53,655 nt of DNA from Chloroflexota bacterium (lineage in GTDB: Bacteria; Chloroflexota; Dehalococcoidia; Lucifugimonadales; Lucifugimonadaceae): assembly GCA_002730555.1 (NCBI GenBank), contig PCAM01000013.1, forward strand, positions 1 through 53,655, given 5' to 3'. The first letter of the stretch is position 1; each line of letters begins with the position of its first letter. The notes under the pieces were generated by a model, which did no database searches, was not told the origin of the DNA, and was given only the letters and a program-made list of their open reading frames with translations. Of this stretch, positions 18,303-27,262 are shown piece after piece. Position numbers and translations under genes: made by a program.

Positions 18303-18950
18303 CTACCCCCCCCCACGCGGCCTCGCGTATCCCTCCACGCGCACCACCCGTCCGCCATCATCCACCGCCACGCGCGCCGCGCGTTGTACCGCAAGCCTTG
18401 TCCCGCACTTACACCGCGCAATCCGTACAAGCCGCTTCCGCGCCAAAGCCGAATGGCAAACGGGGCATGTGAACACATAGCGCTGGCGAGAGCCCCACGC
18501 CCCTATCGGCACGTTTACGAACCGCTTCGATTCGACGCCCAGTTCCCGGCACACCGACTTGAACAGTCGACCGTGTGAACTGGCCTTTTCGTCCCTGTGA
18601 TGTGTGATGGCGTGCGCCGTCTCGTGCAGCAGCACCGCCTCGACATGTTCCGTCTCGCCAAACGCCAGCAGCCGGGAGCTCAGAGCAATCTGACGTTTGT
18701 CCGGCCGATAGCTGCCCAGCGTCCGGGTCATCCGGCGTGACACCCGTATCGGAGACAAAGGCGACATGCCCGGCTCATGCGCTTTCAGCGTGGTCCGGAC
18801 ATATTCATCAAGCTCGGCAACGCGCTCAGGCGAATCCACCTTCTTAGACGGATCGATCGCTCCTGAGATGACGTTTCGGGCGACACTGCCGTTCGGTGTC
18901 ACCCCACCGGCGGGCGTCGCAAGCCTCATCCGACGGAGGAAGCCTTTCAC
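18303..18950 (-). CDS. SprT-like zinc metalloprotease domain protein
   Basis: The 215-residue protein contains HETAH (in VLLHETAHAITHH) with a downstream His near SSHGRLF, the SprT-type zinc site. A C-terminal zinc-ribbon-like part holds CPVCHS and CKCG. SprT/Spartan-like proteins in eukaryotes cleave DNA-protein crosslinks; bacterial members are little studied. The GTG start overlaps the stop of the upstream FAD oxidoreductase in a GTGA, indicating translational coupling although no functional link is obvious. Confidence 0.82.
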   Translation of the reverse strand: MKGFLRRMRLATPAGGVTPNGSVARNVISGAIDPSKKVDSPERVAELDEYVRTTLKAHEPGMSPLSPIRVSRRMTRTLGSYRPDKRQIALSSRLLAFGETEHVEAVLLHETAHAITHHRDEKASSHGRLFKSVCRELGVESKRFVNVPIGAWGSRQRYVFTCPVCHSALARKRLVRIARCKCGTRLAVQRAARVAVDDGGRVVRVEGYARPRGGG

Positions 18951-20071
18951 CGGACGCCCGAGAACCGGTCCGCCGAAAGCCCGCTCACGCCGATGCTCGA
19001 CGCCTTACCGGCGACCATGTCGGCCACAGAACGCGCCATCGCTGGCCCAAGGAAAATTCCTTTCCGCCCACTTCCCGATGCGATGAAAACGCCTGCGTTA
19101 TTGGGCGCTGGCCCTATCACCGGCAACCCGTCCGGCGCCACTGGCCGCAAGCAGGCCGTGTGATGCACAAGCTCGGCGTCCACCAGGTAAGGCAGGACCT
19201 CCACGACGGACTTCATGATCGTGTCCCGCCCGTAAGCAGACGGCGTCTCGTCGAAGCCGACGCGCTCTTCGGTCGTACCGCACCAGAGCAGTCCGTCTGG
19301 CTTTGTGGTCGCATAGTTATGTGACCAGGAGAGCGACACCGCCAGCGGATCGCCCGGAGCCTTAAGTCGAAGTATCTGCCCTTTAAGCGGCGATATCGGC
19401 ATGTCGATGCCCAGCCACTCGGTGGCCTTACCCATCCATGGGCCGGCCGCAAATACGAACGCGTCGGCCTCGATCTCCTCGCCGTTGCTCAAACACAACG
19501 CCGAGACATTTCCAGCCACCCGGGTCACACCTACGACCTCCGCGTTCCGCATCTGGGCGCCGGCCCGCTCCGCAGCCTGCCAGAGCGCCAGCGTAAACCT
19601 GTACGGCTCAACCTCGCCGGAGCGATCGGCAAGCAGACCCGCAGTTACAGACGGTCCAACCCGCGGCTCCAGCGCATGCAACGACGCCTCATCGTGCCAG
19701 ACAACCTCGCTCTTGTAATGCAGTTTGAGCCAGTCGTGCGCCTCACGCAGTTCGTCCACCTGGGCCGGGTCAGACGCCAGCGTCAGTGACGTCTTGGTGC
19801 GGTACTCATACTCGACGCCACTTTCGGCCGGTAACCGTTCCGCCAGCTCGGAGTGGAGCGCGTCTGAGGCCTCGGACAGAGGCAATACCGGATCGTCTTC
19901 GATAATGCCCACGATGGGCGACAGTCCGCCGTAAGCGAACCCGGATGCATGGCTCGCCACCGAGTTACGTTCTATCAGCGTCACGGAGTAGCCGTCACGG
20001 GTCAGGAAGTACGCCGTGGCACAGCCAACGACGCCGCCACCTACTATTGCAACATCTGGCGAATCAGGCAC
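18947..20071 (-). CDS. FAD-dependent oxidoreductase of the DAO (glycine/D-amino-acid oxidase) family
   Basis: The N-terminal dinucleotide-binding motif VAIVGGGVVGCATAYFL and the later GLLADRSGEVEPYRF and GSGRKGIFLGPAMA segments match the DAO family (glycine oxidase, sarcosine oxidase, ThiO). At 374 residues it is the usual size. It begins at a GTG 17 nt after the malic enzyme stop and overlaps the SprT-like gene by 4 nt, so the three genes appear to be one operon. No thiamine genes are adjacent, so ThiO is not favoured over other amine substrates. Confidence 0.85.
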   Translation of the reverse strand: MPDSPDVAIVGGGVVGCATAYFLTRDGYSVTLIERNSVASHASGFAYGGLSPIVGIIEDDPVLPLSEASDALHSELAERLPAESGVEYEYRTKTSLTLASDPAQVDELREAHDWLKLHYKSEVVWHDEASLHALEPRVGPSVTAGLLADRSGEVEPYRFTLALWQAAERAGAQMRNAEVVGVTRVAGNVSALCLSNGEEIEADAFVFAAGPWMGKATEWLGIDMPISPLKGQILRLKAPGDPLAVSLSWSHNYATTKPDGLLWCGTTEERVGFDETPSAYGRDTIMKSVVEVLPYLVDAELVHHTACLRPVAPDGLPVIGPAPNNAGVFIASGSGRKGIFLGPAMARSVADMVAGKASSIGVSGLSADRFSGVR

Positions 20072-20088
20072 GGTTTAGCTCACTACTC

Positions 20089-21546
20089 TCAGCGGAAACG
20101 GAAGCTCGTATAGCTCTCTACGTCGTCCTCGGTGGAGCGACTCGATCGCCGGGCGACCCCGCTGTCTATCGCCGCCTGCGCCGTCGCGGCGGCGACACGG
20201 GTGACGACATTGCCATCAAACACGCTTGGGATCACGAAATCCGGGCCCAGACTGTCCTCCGGGATGACGGACGCCAGCGCCCGCGCGGCGGCCACTTTCA
20301 TCTCGTCATTTATCTCGGAGGCCCGCACGTCAAATATGCCCCGGAACAGGCCCGGGAAACCGAGCGAGTTGTTGACCTGGTTCGGGTAATCGGAGCGGCC
20401 GGTAGCCATCACCGAGACGTTGTCCGGCAACTCCTCCGGAGCGATCTCCGGGATCGGGTTAGCCAGTGCGAAGACGATAGCGTCGTCGGCCATTCCGGCG
20501 ATTTCTTCTGTCGTCACAAGTCCCGGTCCTGACAATCCCAGGAAAACGTCGGCGCCCTTCAGAACTTCACCAAGCGGTCCGTTCTCGTTGTTCGGGTTGG
20601 TGTTGTCCGCGAACCACTGTTTGAACCGGTTGTCGGAGTAATCTCGATCGTGAGTGAGCGCGCCTTGCCGGTCGAACCCAATTATGTTCTTCACGCCGTG
20701 GCTCATCATGATCTTAGCGCATGCCGTACCGGAAGCGCCCACGCCCAGAACCGCTACCTTGATGTTTTCAGGCGTCCGGCCCGTTACCGCCAGCGCGTTG
20801 ATCAATCCGGCCAACATCACCACCGCCGTGCCGTGCTGGTCATCGTGGAAAACCGGGATGTCCAGTTCCGCCTTCAGCCGTTCCTCTATCTCAAAGCAAC
20901 GCGGCGCAGAAATGTCCTCAAGGTTGATGCCGCCAAAACCGGGTGCGACCGCCTTGACGATGTTCACGATTTCGTCAACGTCCTGCGTGCTCAGGCAGAG
21001 CGGCCAGGCGTCCACTCCGGACAGCTCTTTGAAAAGCAGCGCCTTGCCTTCCATAACGGGCATCGCTGCTTCCGGTCCGATGTCGCCCAACCCGAGCACG
21101 GCGCTGCCGTCGGACACGATGGCGACGGTGTTGGCCTTGCCGGTTAGCGCCCAGACGGCTTCCGGGTCATCGTGGATGGCCATGCAGACGCGCGCCACAC
21201 CCGGTGTGTAGGCCTTCGACATGTCCTCCCGGGTTTTCGCCGGGACCTTACTCCGCATCTCGATCTTGCCGCCGAGATGGAAAAGGAAGGTGGCGTCCGA
21301 AACGCTGCGGATATCGACGCCGTTAATGCTGCGGACCGAATCGATGATCTCCTGGGTGTGTTCCAGCCCGGAGGCATACACGGTGAGGTCACGGACCATC
21401 TTTTTGTCCGTTGCGGAGATTACATCGATCCCCGCCATATCACCGCCCCGGTCGCCGATGCAGGTCGTAATCTTGCCCAGCATGCCCGGCGAGTTGTCGT
21501 ACTCTGCTCGTATCGTGACGCTGTAGGCGGGGCCTGTACTCACCAT
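20089..21546 (-). CDS. NAD(P)-dependent malic enzyme with N-terminal ACT domain
   Basis: This enzyme decarboxylates malate to pyruvate. An ACT domain occupies about residues 8-85 (YSVTIRAEYDNSPGMLG), suggesting allosteric control by a small ligand. The catalytic part has AYTPGVARVCMAI, the metal-site segment PVFHDDQHGTA, and the nucleotide-binding VLGVGASGTACA. I choose the ATG at 21544-21546, which has GAGGT upstream and gives 485 residues; an open frame to 21600 lacks one. With PEP carboxylase at 35-38 kb it provides both directions of the C3-C4 node. Confidence 0.92.
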   Translation of the reverse strand: MVSTGPAYSVTIRAEYDNSPGMLGKITTCIGDRGGDMAGIDVISATDKKMVRDLTVYASGLEHTQEIIDSVRSINGVDIRSVSDATFLFHLGGKIEMRSKVPAKTREDMSKAYTPGVARVCMAIHDDPEAVWALTGKANTVAIVSDGSAVLGLGDIGPEAAMPVMEGKALLFKELSGVDAWPLCLSTQDVDEIVNIVKAVAPGFGGINLEDISAPRCFEIEERLKAELDIPVFHDDQHGTAVVMLAGLINALAVTGRTPENIKVAVLGVGASGTACAKIMMSHGVKNIIGFDRQGALTHDRDYSDNRFKQWFADNTNPNNENGPLGEVLKGADVFLGLSGPGLVTTEEIAGMADDAIVFALANPIPEIAPEELPDNVSVMATGRSDYPNQVNNSLGFPGLFRGIFDVRASEINDEMKVAAARALASVIPEDSLGPDFVIPSVFDGNVVTRVAAATAQAAIDSGVARRSSRSTEDDVESYTSFRFR

Positions 21547-21936
21547 CGGGACTACCTCAGTCGATCTGTCCCCGGCGACCGACGCACATGAGTCCGGCAC
21601 ACAGAGGGCGACAAACGGCGGCCATAGACGGTCGTCGTGAAATCAATATCCGTAACGGAATTGCCGAATCTTACACTCGACTCGTGCTCCAGCGACACGA
21701 ACCGACGATACGGATTGTGAGCTTTCCGTGTGCGCTCTCCGGCGGTGATCAAGACGCGACACTTCCGGCAGGCGGTAGGATATGCACTTCCCAGCGTCGA
21801 ACCGATGCGTTCCGGGAATCCGGCGGGACACCGCAACGCAACGTATCAGGCGATAACTGCGCCCGATCAAATACCTTCAGGCCAGATGCATTCAGGGCCA
21901 ATTACGCTCACGCCTGTTACGCTCAAGGGAGGAAAA
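21547..21936. other. Divergent intergenic region between malic enzyme and ferredoxin reductase
   Basis: This 390-nt gap should hold promoters for both flanking genes. Short open frames exist on both strands but none shows a family motif or a ribosome-binding site. No strong -35/-10 pair stands out. Confidence 0.45.
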
Positions 21937-22722
21937 ATGACCCAGCGAGCCGATTCACCCACCACCCCTCGTGGCCGCTTCACGACGGCGACGGTCACCC
22001 GTCGCGAAAACCTCACAGACGAACTGTGGCGTTTGTGGTTAAAACCCGAACAGGGCTTCATGTTCAAGCCCGGCCAGTACTGCACCATCGGGGTGAACGG
22101 CATAGAACGCGCTTACTCGATCGTCTCGTCGCCACGAGAGAAAGAACTCGAGTTATTCATCGAGCTCGTCCCGCCGCCGGACGGCGTGCTGACCCCGCTC
22201 CTTAACGATCTCAAAGTCGGCGATACCGTCACACTCAGGCCACGTGCCAAAGGAATATTTGTGCTCAAGCCGGAGGTGAACAATCATCTCTTCATCGCCA
22301 CGGTAACCGGCATTGTTCCCTACGTGAGCATCCTCCGCTACCACCTGGAAACCCTGGCAGGTCAAGACGACGAGTCAGAGCAACAGTCGCCGGGAGATTT
22401 CAATTTCTACATCCTGGAAGGCGCCAGTTACAGCAACGAGTTCGGGTACGACGAAGAGTTGACTAAGCTAGCGAGTGGGCACGATAACATTCACTTCGTT
22501 CCGACGGTCAGCAGGCCGAACGAGGAGAAAAACGCTGGGTGGAACGGTGAGACGGGTCGGGTCAATACCCTGACCGAAAAGTATATCGACAAGTACGGAC
22601 TGAAACCCGATGACACGATCGTCTACGCATGCGGCAACCCGCAGATGATCGAAGACGTGAAAGACCGACTCGGCAACGCCGGTTACCGCGTCGAAGAAGA
22701 GCGGTTCTGGAAAGACGACTAA
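21937..22722 (+). CDS. fpr: Ferredoxin-NADP+ reductase (Fpr type)
   Basis: The 261-residue flavoprotein has the FAD motif RAYSIVSSP, an NADP-domain segment ATVTGIVPYVSIL, and the C-terminal YACGNPQMIEDV typical of bacterial FNR. It exchanges electrons between NADPH and ferredoxin or flavodoxin. The ATG at 21937-21939 has GGGAGG 4 nt upstream; the open frame further upstream is not used. It precedes the GarR-like gene by 66 nt. It could provide the reduced ferredoxin that the selenocysteine FTR at 30.4 kb needs, but that link is only inferred. Confidence 0.92.
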   Translation: MTQRADSPTTPRGRFTTATVTRRENLTDELWRLWLKPEQGFMFKPGQYCTIGVNGIERAYSIVSSPREKELELFIELVPPPDGVLTPLLNDLKVGDTVTLRPRAKGIFVLKPEVNNHLFIATVTGIVPYVSILRYHLETLAGQDDESEQQSPGDFNFYILEGASYSNEFGYDEELTKLASGHDNIHFVPTVSRPNEEKNAGWNGETGRVNTLTEKYIDKYGLKPDDTIVYACGNPQMIEDVKDRLGNAGYRVEEERFWKDD

Positions 22723-22788
22723 TCACCGGCCCGAACAAAGTACGCACCGGCTGCCTTCAAATCCACAAAACACCACCTGGAGAGAGAA

Positions 22789-23685
22789 ATGGCTGACAAA
22801 GAACGCGTTGGCGTCATCGGTCTCGGCATCATGGGTAAACCGATGGCCCGGAACCTCATGGCCGCGGGACATGAAGTAGCCGTGTATGACCTGTTTCCGG
22901 AACCGGTCGAAGAGCTGGTCACGGACGGTGCGATCCTCGGCACGTCCCCGGCGGATGTTGCTGCCAAGTCGGATGTAACCGTCGTCATGGTCCAGAACTC
23001 GCCGCAATCAATGACCGTGGCTCTTGGAGAGAACGGCATCATCGAGGCCGCCGACAGGGGTCAGCTTGTGGTGGACATGAGCTCCATCGCCCCGCTGGTA
23101 TCGCAGCAAATCGGCGAAGAACTGGCGGAGGCCGGGATCGACTTCCTAGACGCCCCGGTATCCGGCGGCGAGCCGGGCGCCATCGCCGGGACTCTGGCCA
23201 TCATGGTCGGCGGCACCCAGGCGGCGTTCGACCGGGCGGGCCCGATTTTCGACGCAACCGGCGCATCCGCCGTTCTGTGCGGAGATGTGGGCGCGGGCGG
23301 CTTCACCAAGCTCGCCAACCAGATCTGTGTCGCCGCCAACATCAACGGGCTCGCCGAGGCGCTTGTCCTCACTACCAAAGCAGGGCTGGACCCGGAGACG
23401 GTGTTCAACGCAATCAAGGGCGGACTCGCCGGCTCCAACGTCATGAACGCCAAGGCGCCGATGATGTTTGAACGCAACTTCCAGGCCGGTTTCCGAATCG
23501 AGCTACACCTGAAGGACATCAACAACGTGATGGACACGGCGCAACAAATGGGCGTGCCGCTCCAGATGAGCGCACAGCTCCAGCAGGTGCTCCAAGCGCT
23601 CTACAACGACGGCAACGGCACCGACGACCACGCCGGAATGCTCAAGTACGTCGAGGCGCTGGCAAAGGTAGAAGTCAATAAGTAA
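22789..23685 (+). CDS. 2-hydroxy-3-oxopropionate reductase / 3-hydroxyisobutyrate dehydrogenase family protein
   Basis: The 298-residue protein has the N-terminal NAD(P) motif VGVIGLGIMGKPMARNL, the substrate loop FLDAPVSGGEPGA and the catalytic lysine in GGFTKLANQ, the set shared by tartronate semialdehyde reductase (GarR) and 3-hydroxyisobutyrate dehydrogenase. A GGAGAGAG site precedes the ATG. The presence of several sugar-acid dehydratases in the window makes a GarR-like role attractive, but the family is broad. Confidence 0.88.
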   Translation: MADKERVGVIGLGIMGKPMARNLMAAGHEVAVYDLFPEPVEELVTDGAILGTSPADVAAKSDVTVVMVQNSPQSMTVALGENGIIEAADRGQLVVDMSSIAPLVSQQIGEELAEAGIDFLDAPVSGGEPGAIAGTLAIMVGGTQAAFDRAGPIFDATGASAVLCGDVGAGGFTKLANQICVAANINGLAEALVLTTKAGLDPETVFNAIKGGLAGSNVMNAKAPMMFERNFQAGFRIELHLKDINNVMDTAQQMGVPLQMSAQLQQVLQALYNDGNGTDDHAGMLKYVEALAKVEVNK

Positions 23686-23716
23686 CCACCCCGCCCATCA
23701 GTTTCCGAGTGACGCT

Positions 23717-23744
23717 AACCGCCGCCGCCAACCCGGCGGCGGTT
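23717..23744 (+). terminator. Terminator after the GarR-like gene
   Basis: A perfect 11-bp stem (AACCGCCGCCG at 23717-23727, CGGCGGCGGTT at 23734-23744) encloses a 6-nt loop, 31 nt past the stop codon, with a short T tail. Confidence 0.75.
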
Positions 23745-23839
23745 TCGCGATCAACACCATAGGGACGTATGGCAATAAGCCCTCACATGCTCACTCAACC
23801 ATCATCGACTCACCGCAATCGCATCAAACGTCCCACACG

Positions 23840-23961
23840 CCGTAGGGGCGGCCGACTATCCGCCCTCACCCGTTCACCTAACGCATTCGGACACCCCGTA
23901 ACTCGCATGAATATCGCGTCTGTCGGGCACCGTGGGCGGATGGTCAGCCGCGCCTACGCGT
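23840..23961. repeat. Pair of CGTAGGGGCGG repeats in inverted orientation
   Basis: One copy at about 23840-23866 begins CGTAGGGGCGGCCGACTATC and a second at about 23935-23961 is its near reverse complement, ending TCAGCCGCGCCTACG. Together they could form a large hairpin of about 120 nt. It is the only place in the window where two copies of this repeat family face each other. The whole 429-nt gap (23686-24114) has no supported gene. Confidence 0.6.
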
Positions 23962-24114
23962 TATCGCGGCTGAACGAATCGCGCCAACGACACAGCCCAC
24001 CCTGGGGCTCTCGAAGCTTGTGCTGAGGCCGTAGAAGTGGGCGGGCGTAACCTCAAAACGCCCCTACAATGCCTCCGCCGCATCCATAAAACCACTCACG
24101 GAGACCAACCTCAA

Positions 24115-25251
24115 ATGACGAACCCACGAATCAAGATCACCGACGTCCGGTCCAGGAACCTCAGGGTCGTCAAAGAGATGGGCGAACTGGAGCCGGCGTG
24201 GAGCGTCGGAACCATGTCCCAGTTCCGGATCGGCGGCGGCGCCTTTGTGGAGATACATACAGACCAGGGAATCTCCGGCATCGGCCAGGCGGTCAACCCC
24301 GCCTTGATCCCGGACATCAGGGAACTGCTCGTGGGGAAAGACCCCTTTGATGTCGAGCAGATCGACGCAATGATGCGCTACTACATCAGAGGCGGAACCG
24401 GTTACGGCGGGACGGCGGGGATCGACGTCGCCCTCTGGGACATCATTGGCAAGGTCGCCGGACAGCCGCTCTACAAGCTCTGGGGCGGAGGCAAGGATCG
24501 GATAATCCCGTACGCCAGCATGTATGTCCTCTCGACGCCCGAAGAGCGCACCGAGATGGCCACAAGTCTTGCCGACGACGGCTGGAAGGCGATCAAGCTT
24601 CGTCTGCACCATCAGACCATCGAACACGACCTCCGAACGTTCGAGATGGTGCAGGACGCCGTCGGTGACCGAATGACGGTGATGGTTGACGGCAACCAGG
24701 CGCAGTCATCGGGTACATGGCAGCCCGGCATCCGGTGGGATTTCCAGCGGGCCATGGACACCGCGATGGCGCTTGATGCGATGGGTTGTTTCTGGCTTGA
24801 GGAGCCACGCCCGCGTTACGCATATAAAGAGCTGAGCCTGATCAACAACGCAATCGCCATGCCGCTGGCCGGCGGCGAGAACAACGTCGGAATCCACGAG
24901 TTCGTGGACATGCTTGAGCAGAACACCTACGACGTGTTGCAGCCGGAGGGCATGGTCCTGAGCGGCATCACGACACTCAAGAAGATCGGCGTGCTGGCAC
25001 AGGCCCACGGCAAACAGATCGTCCCACACCACGGCGGTGGCAACATCGGCGTCATCGCCCACATGCACCTGATCGCCTCATGGCCCCACTCGCCCTTCAT
25101 GGAACTGCTAAACGACCCGCCAATCGGAGCCTACACAAACGGCTTCTCGATCATGTCGAACCACCCCGTCGTCAAAGACGGCTACATCGACCTCCCACAA
25201 GGCCCTGGCCTGGGCGTGGAGATAGATCGAGACCTCATCATGGACGATTAA
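24115..25251 (+). CDS. Mandelate racemase/muconate lactonizing enzyme family protein
   Basis: The 378-residue enzyme has the enolase-superfamily layout: capping domain, then a barrel with metal ligands in VMVDGNQA (Asp), FWLEEPRPRY (Glu) and LAGGENN (Glu). The base side shows WKAIKLRLHH, and a His in IVPHHGGGNIG resembles the mandelate-racemase His. This suggests acid-sugar dehydration or racemisation after proton abstraction. The ATG at 24115-24117 has GGAG upstream; an in-frame ATG 78 nt earlier is less likely. Substrate cannot be assigned. Confidence 0.88.
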   Translation: MTNPRIKITDVRSRNLRVVKEMGELEPAWSVGTMSQFRIGGGAFVEIHTDQGISGIGQAVNPALIPDIRELLVGKDPFDVEQIDAMMRYYIRGGTGYGGTAGIDVALWDIIGKVAGQPLYKLWGGGKDRIIPYASMYVLSTPEERTEMATSLADDGWKAIKLRLHHQTIEHDLRTFEMVQDAVGDRMTVMVDGNQAQSSGTWQPGIRWDFQRAMDTAMALDAMGCFWLEEPRPRYAYKELSLINNAIAMPLAGGENNVGIHEFVDMLEQNTYDVLQPEGMVLSGITTLKKIGVLAQAHGKQIVPHHGGGNIGVIAHMHLIASWPHSPFMELLNDPPIGAYTNGFSIMSNHPVVKDGYIDLPQGPGLGVEIDRDLIMDD

Positions 25252-25343
25252 AAAAACCTCTCCCTGGGAGGAAGAAGGTATTGGGGATGGTCGCGATCGG
25301 CGAGTACAGCTGGTTTGGCGATAACCACACGCCCATAGAACCC

Positions 25344-25443
25344 GTCATTCCAACCCCGGTCGGAATCCAGAAGCGCCGAAATCACGATCACGCGTCGTCA
25401 GACCAGAAACCGTGACTGAATTCCCGTCTTCACGAGAATGACG
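25344..25443. repeat. Two GTCATTCC/GGAAT palindromic repeats
   Basis: Imperfect palindromes lie at 25344-25368 (GTCATTCC...GGAATCC) and 25418-25443 (GAATTCCCG...GAGAATGACG, opposite orientation). Related copies are at 27223-27248 and 31438-31465. They occupy the gap between the convergent enolase-superfamily and SDR genes and may serve as terminators. Confidence 0.6.
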
Positions 25444-25503
25444 TGGGAAAACGGCCACACGAAGCACTCTCCAGCACCCCAAAAAAAGCCACGAGCATGG
25501 GGG

Positions 25504-26301
25504 CTATCGGCCGCCTGTTACCTCCACCACCGTTCCCGTGATGTAGCTCGCATCGTCGGACGCCAGGAACGCCACCGCCTTCGCCACCTCTTCGGCGCGA
25601 CCCGGGCGGCCCAGCGGCACGGCTTCTGCCATCGCCTCCTGTGACGCCCGCTGCATCTCCTCGTAACGGCCCCGCACACGTGCGCCTTCCTCCGTCAGGA
25701 TGAAGCCCGGCAGGACGGCGTTCACGTAGATCCCGGAGCGACCGAGGTCGCGCGCCAGCTGCGCCGTGAGCCCAATGATCCCAGCCTTCGCAGCGGCGTA
25801 AGGCAGCCGAATACCGGACGTGTTGAGCGGCCCGAAGTGCCCCTTTGCATTGGACGACGACAGGTTGACGATCCGGCCGTAACGACGCGAACGCATGTGC
25901 GGCACGATCGTCTTGCAACACAGGAATGCGCCCTTCAGATTCAGGTCCACCTGCGCGTCCCAGCGGTCCTCCGTCACATCCTCGATCCTGAGCACGCCCT
26001 CGGTCCCGCTGCCCCCGGCGTCGTTCACAAGGATGTCGACCTGGTCAAACTCTGTGAGCGCGAGAGAGACCATCTCAGCGACGGACGCCGAGTCCGTCAC
26101 ATCAACGCTGGTCGCTGTCGCGGTCCCGCCAGCGCCGCGAATCTCTGCCGCAACGCTCTCCACCTTGGCGCTCTGGATATCCGCCAGTAACAGGTACACT
26201 CCCTTGCTGGACAGATCGAACGCAACTGCCCGACCTATCCCCTGTGCGGCCCCCGTGATGATGGCCGTCTTGCCCTCGAACGTTGTGCTGGCCAGTGACA
26301 T
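25504..26301 (-). CDS. SDR-family oxidoreductase
   Basis: A 265-residue classical short-chain dehydrogenase: cofactor motif TGAAQGIGRAVA, an NNAG-type motif here written NDAG, catalytic Ser in NLSSSNAKG and YxxxK as PYAAAKAG, then the NAVLPGFI and C-terminal ITGTVVEVTGG segments. Members oxidise or reduce alcohols, sugars or ketones. It follows a second SDR by 18 nt on the same strand, so the two are likely cotranscribed. Substrate unknown. Confidence 0.88.
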   Translation of the reverse strand: MSLASTTFEGKTAIITGAAQGIGRAVAFDLSSKGVYLLLADIQSAKVESVAAEIRGAGGTATATSVDVTDSASVAEMVSLALTEFDQVDILVNDAGGSGTEGVLRIEDVTEDRWDAQVDLNLKGAFLCCKTIVPHMRSRRYGRIVNLSSSNAKGHFGPLNTSGIRLPYAAAKAGIIGLTAQLARDLGRSGIYVNAVLPGFILTEEGARVRGRYEEMQRASQEAMAEAVPLGRPGRAEEVAKAVAFLASDDASYITGTVVEVTGGR

Positions 26302-26319
26302 ATCGCTCTCCCGAAAAAC

Positions 26320-27090
26320 TCAGCCGCTGACTGATAATTTGCCCGCCGAATAACCACCGTCCACGAAGATAACCTGCCCGTTGATATAAGTCGCATCCGG
26401 GGACGCCAGGAACGCCACGGCGGCGGCGATGTCTCCCGGGACACCGGCCCGTCCCATCGGCACCTGCCCCACGAAGGCGCCCTGGTACTTCTGGCTCGGC
26501 GCAGGCTTCACCTCGGAGCCTGTGAGCGTCATCCCCGGGCCGACCGCGTTCACCCTGATGCCGTGCTGCCCCAGCTCCAGCGCTAGAACCCTGGTGAACT
26601 GGATAATCCCCGCCTTGGACGACGCGTAAGCACTTGCACCCGGCCGGGCGTTCGCGCCTGCAGTGGAGGTGATGTTCACGATAGCGCCGCCCCCCCCCCG
26701 GGCCACCATCTCCCGCGCCACCGCCTGGCTGCAAAGGAAGTTGCCCTTCAGGTTGACGCCCATGACCCGATCCCAAAACGACTCCTTCATATCCAGCAGC
26801 GGCGACTCCCCACTGACCCCGGCGTCGTTGACCAGAATGTCAATGCACCCGAGAACCTCAACGGTCGCCATCACCATCCCGCTCACCGCGCCGGAGTCGC
26901 TCACGTCCACTTCATAGGACACCGCCCGCCGCCCCCTGGTTCGGACCTCCGCGGCCACAGCCTCGGCGTCACCCCCAAGAAGGTCGGCCACCATCACATC
27001 CGCCCCATCATCCGCCAGCCGCAGAGCGATCGCCCGCCCCAGTCCATGAGCACCGCCGGTGACGATGGCTGTCTTGCCTTCTAACATCAT
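26320..27090 (-). CDS. SDR-family oxidoreductase
   Basis: This 256-residue classical SDR has TGGAHGLGRAIA, NDAG (again in place of NNAG), ITSTAGANARPGASAYASSKAG with the YxxxK pair, and the C-terminal YINGQVIFVDGGYSAG. GAGGAG lies upstream of two adjacent ATG codons at 27085-27090. It is tandem with the SDR downstream and 172 nt from the amidohydrolase gene. The pair are paralogues and may act on successive oxidation states of one substrate, which is inference only. Confidence 0.88.
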   Translation of the reverse strand: MMLEGKTAIVTGGAHGLGRAIALRLADDGADVMVADLLGGDAEAVAAEVRTRGRRAVSYEVDVSDSGAVSGMVMATVEVLGCIDILVNDAGVSGESPLLDMKESFWDRVMGVNLKGNFLCSQAVAREMVARGGGGAIVNITSTAGANARPGASAYASSKAGIIQFTRVLALELGQHGIRVNAVGPGMTLTGSEVKPAPSQKYQGAFVGQVPMGRAGVPGDIAAAVAFLASPDATYINGQVIFVDGGYSAGKLSVSG

Positions 27091-27131
27091 CTTCCGCTCC
27101 TCAAATTACCTGACCGCTCTCAACTCGTTGG

Positions 27132-27248
27132 GGGCGGATAGCGATCCGCCCAGGGTGGGCTGCGGCCCACCCCTACACGCCTGTTCCTGAAAACGAATAA
27201 TCTTCCCGCCCGCAACCGCACTGGATTCCCATTTTCATGGGAACGAGG
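27132..27248. repeat. Three palindromic repeats between the SDR pair and the amidohydrolase
   Basis: A GGGCGGAT/ATCCGCCC palindrome at 27132-27151 is followed by GTGGGCTGCGGCCCAC-type palindrome at about 27155-27172 and a GGATTCCCAT/ATGGGAAC copy at 27223-27248. All belong to families repeated elsewhere in the window. Confidence 0.7.
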
Positions 27249-27262
27249 AGCTCGCACGATCC

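Noticed and set aside
23769-24026. 85-codon plus-strand frame
   Set aside because: It is made largely of inverted repeat sequence and has no ribosome-binding site or domain.
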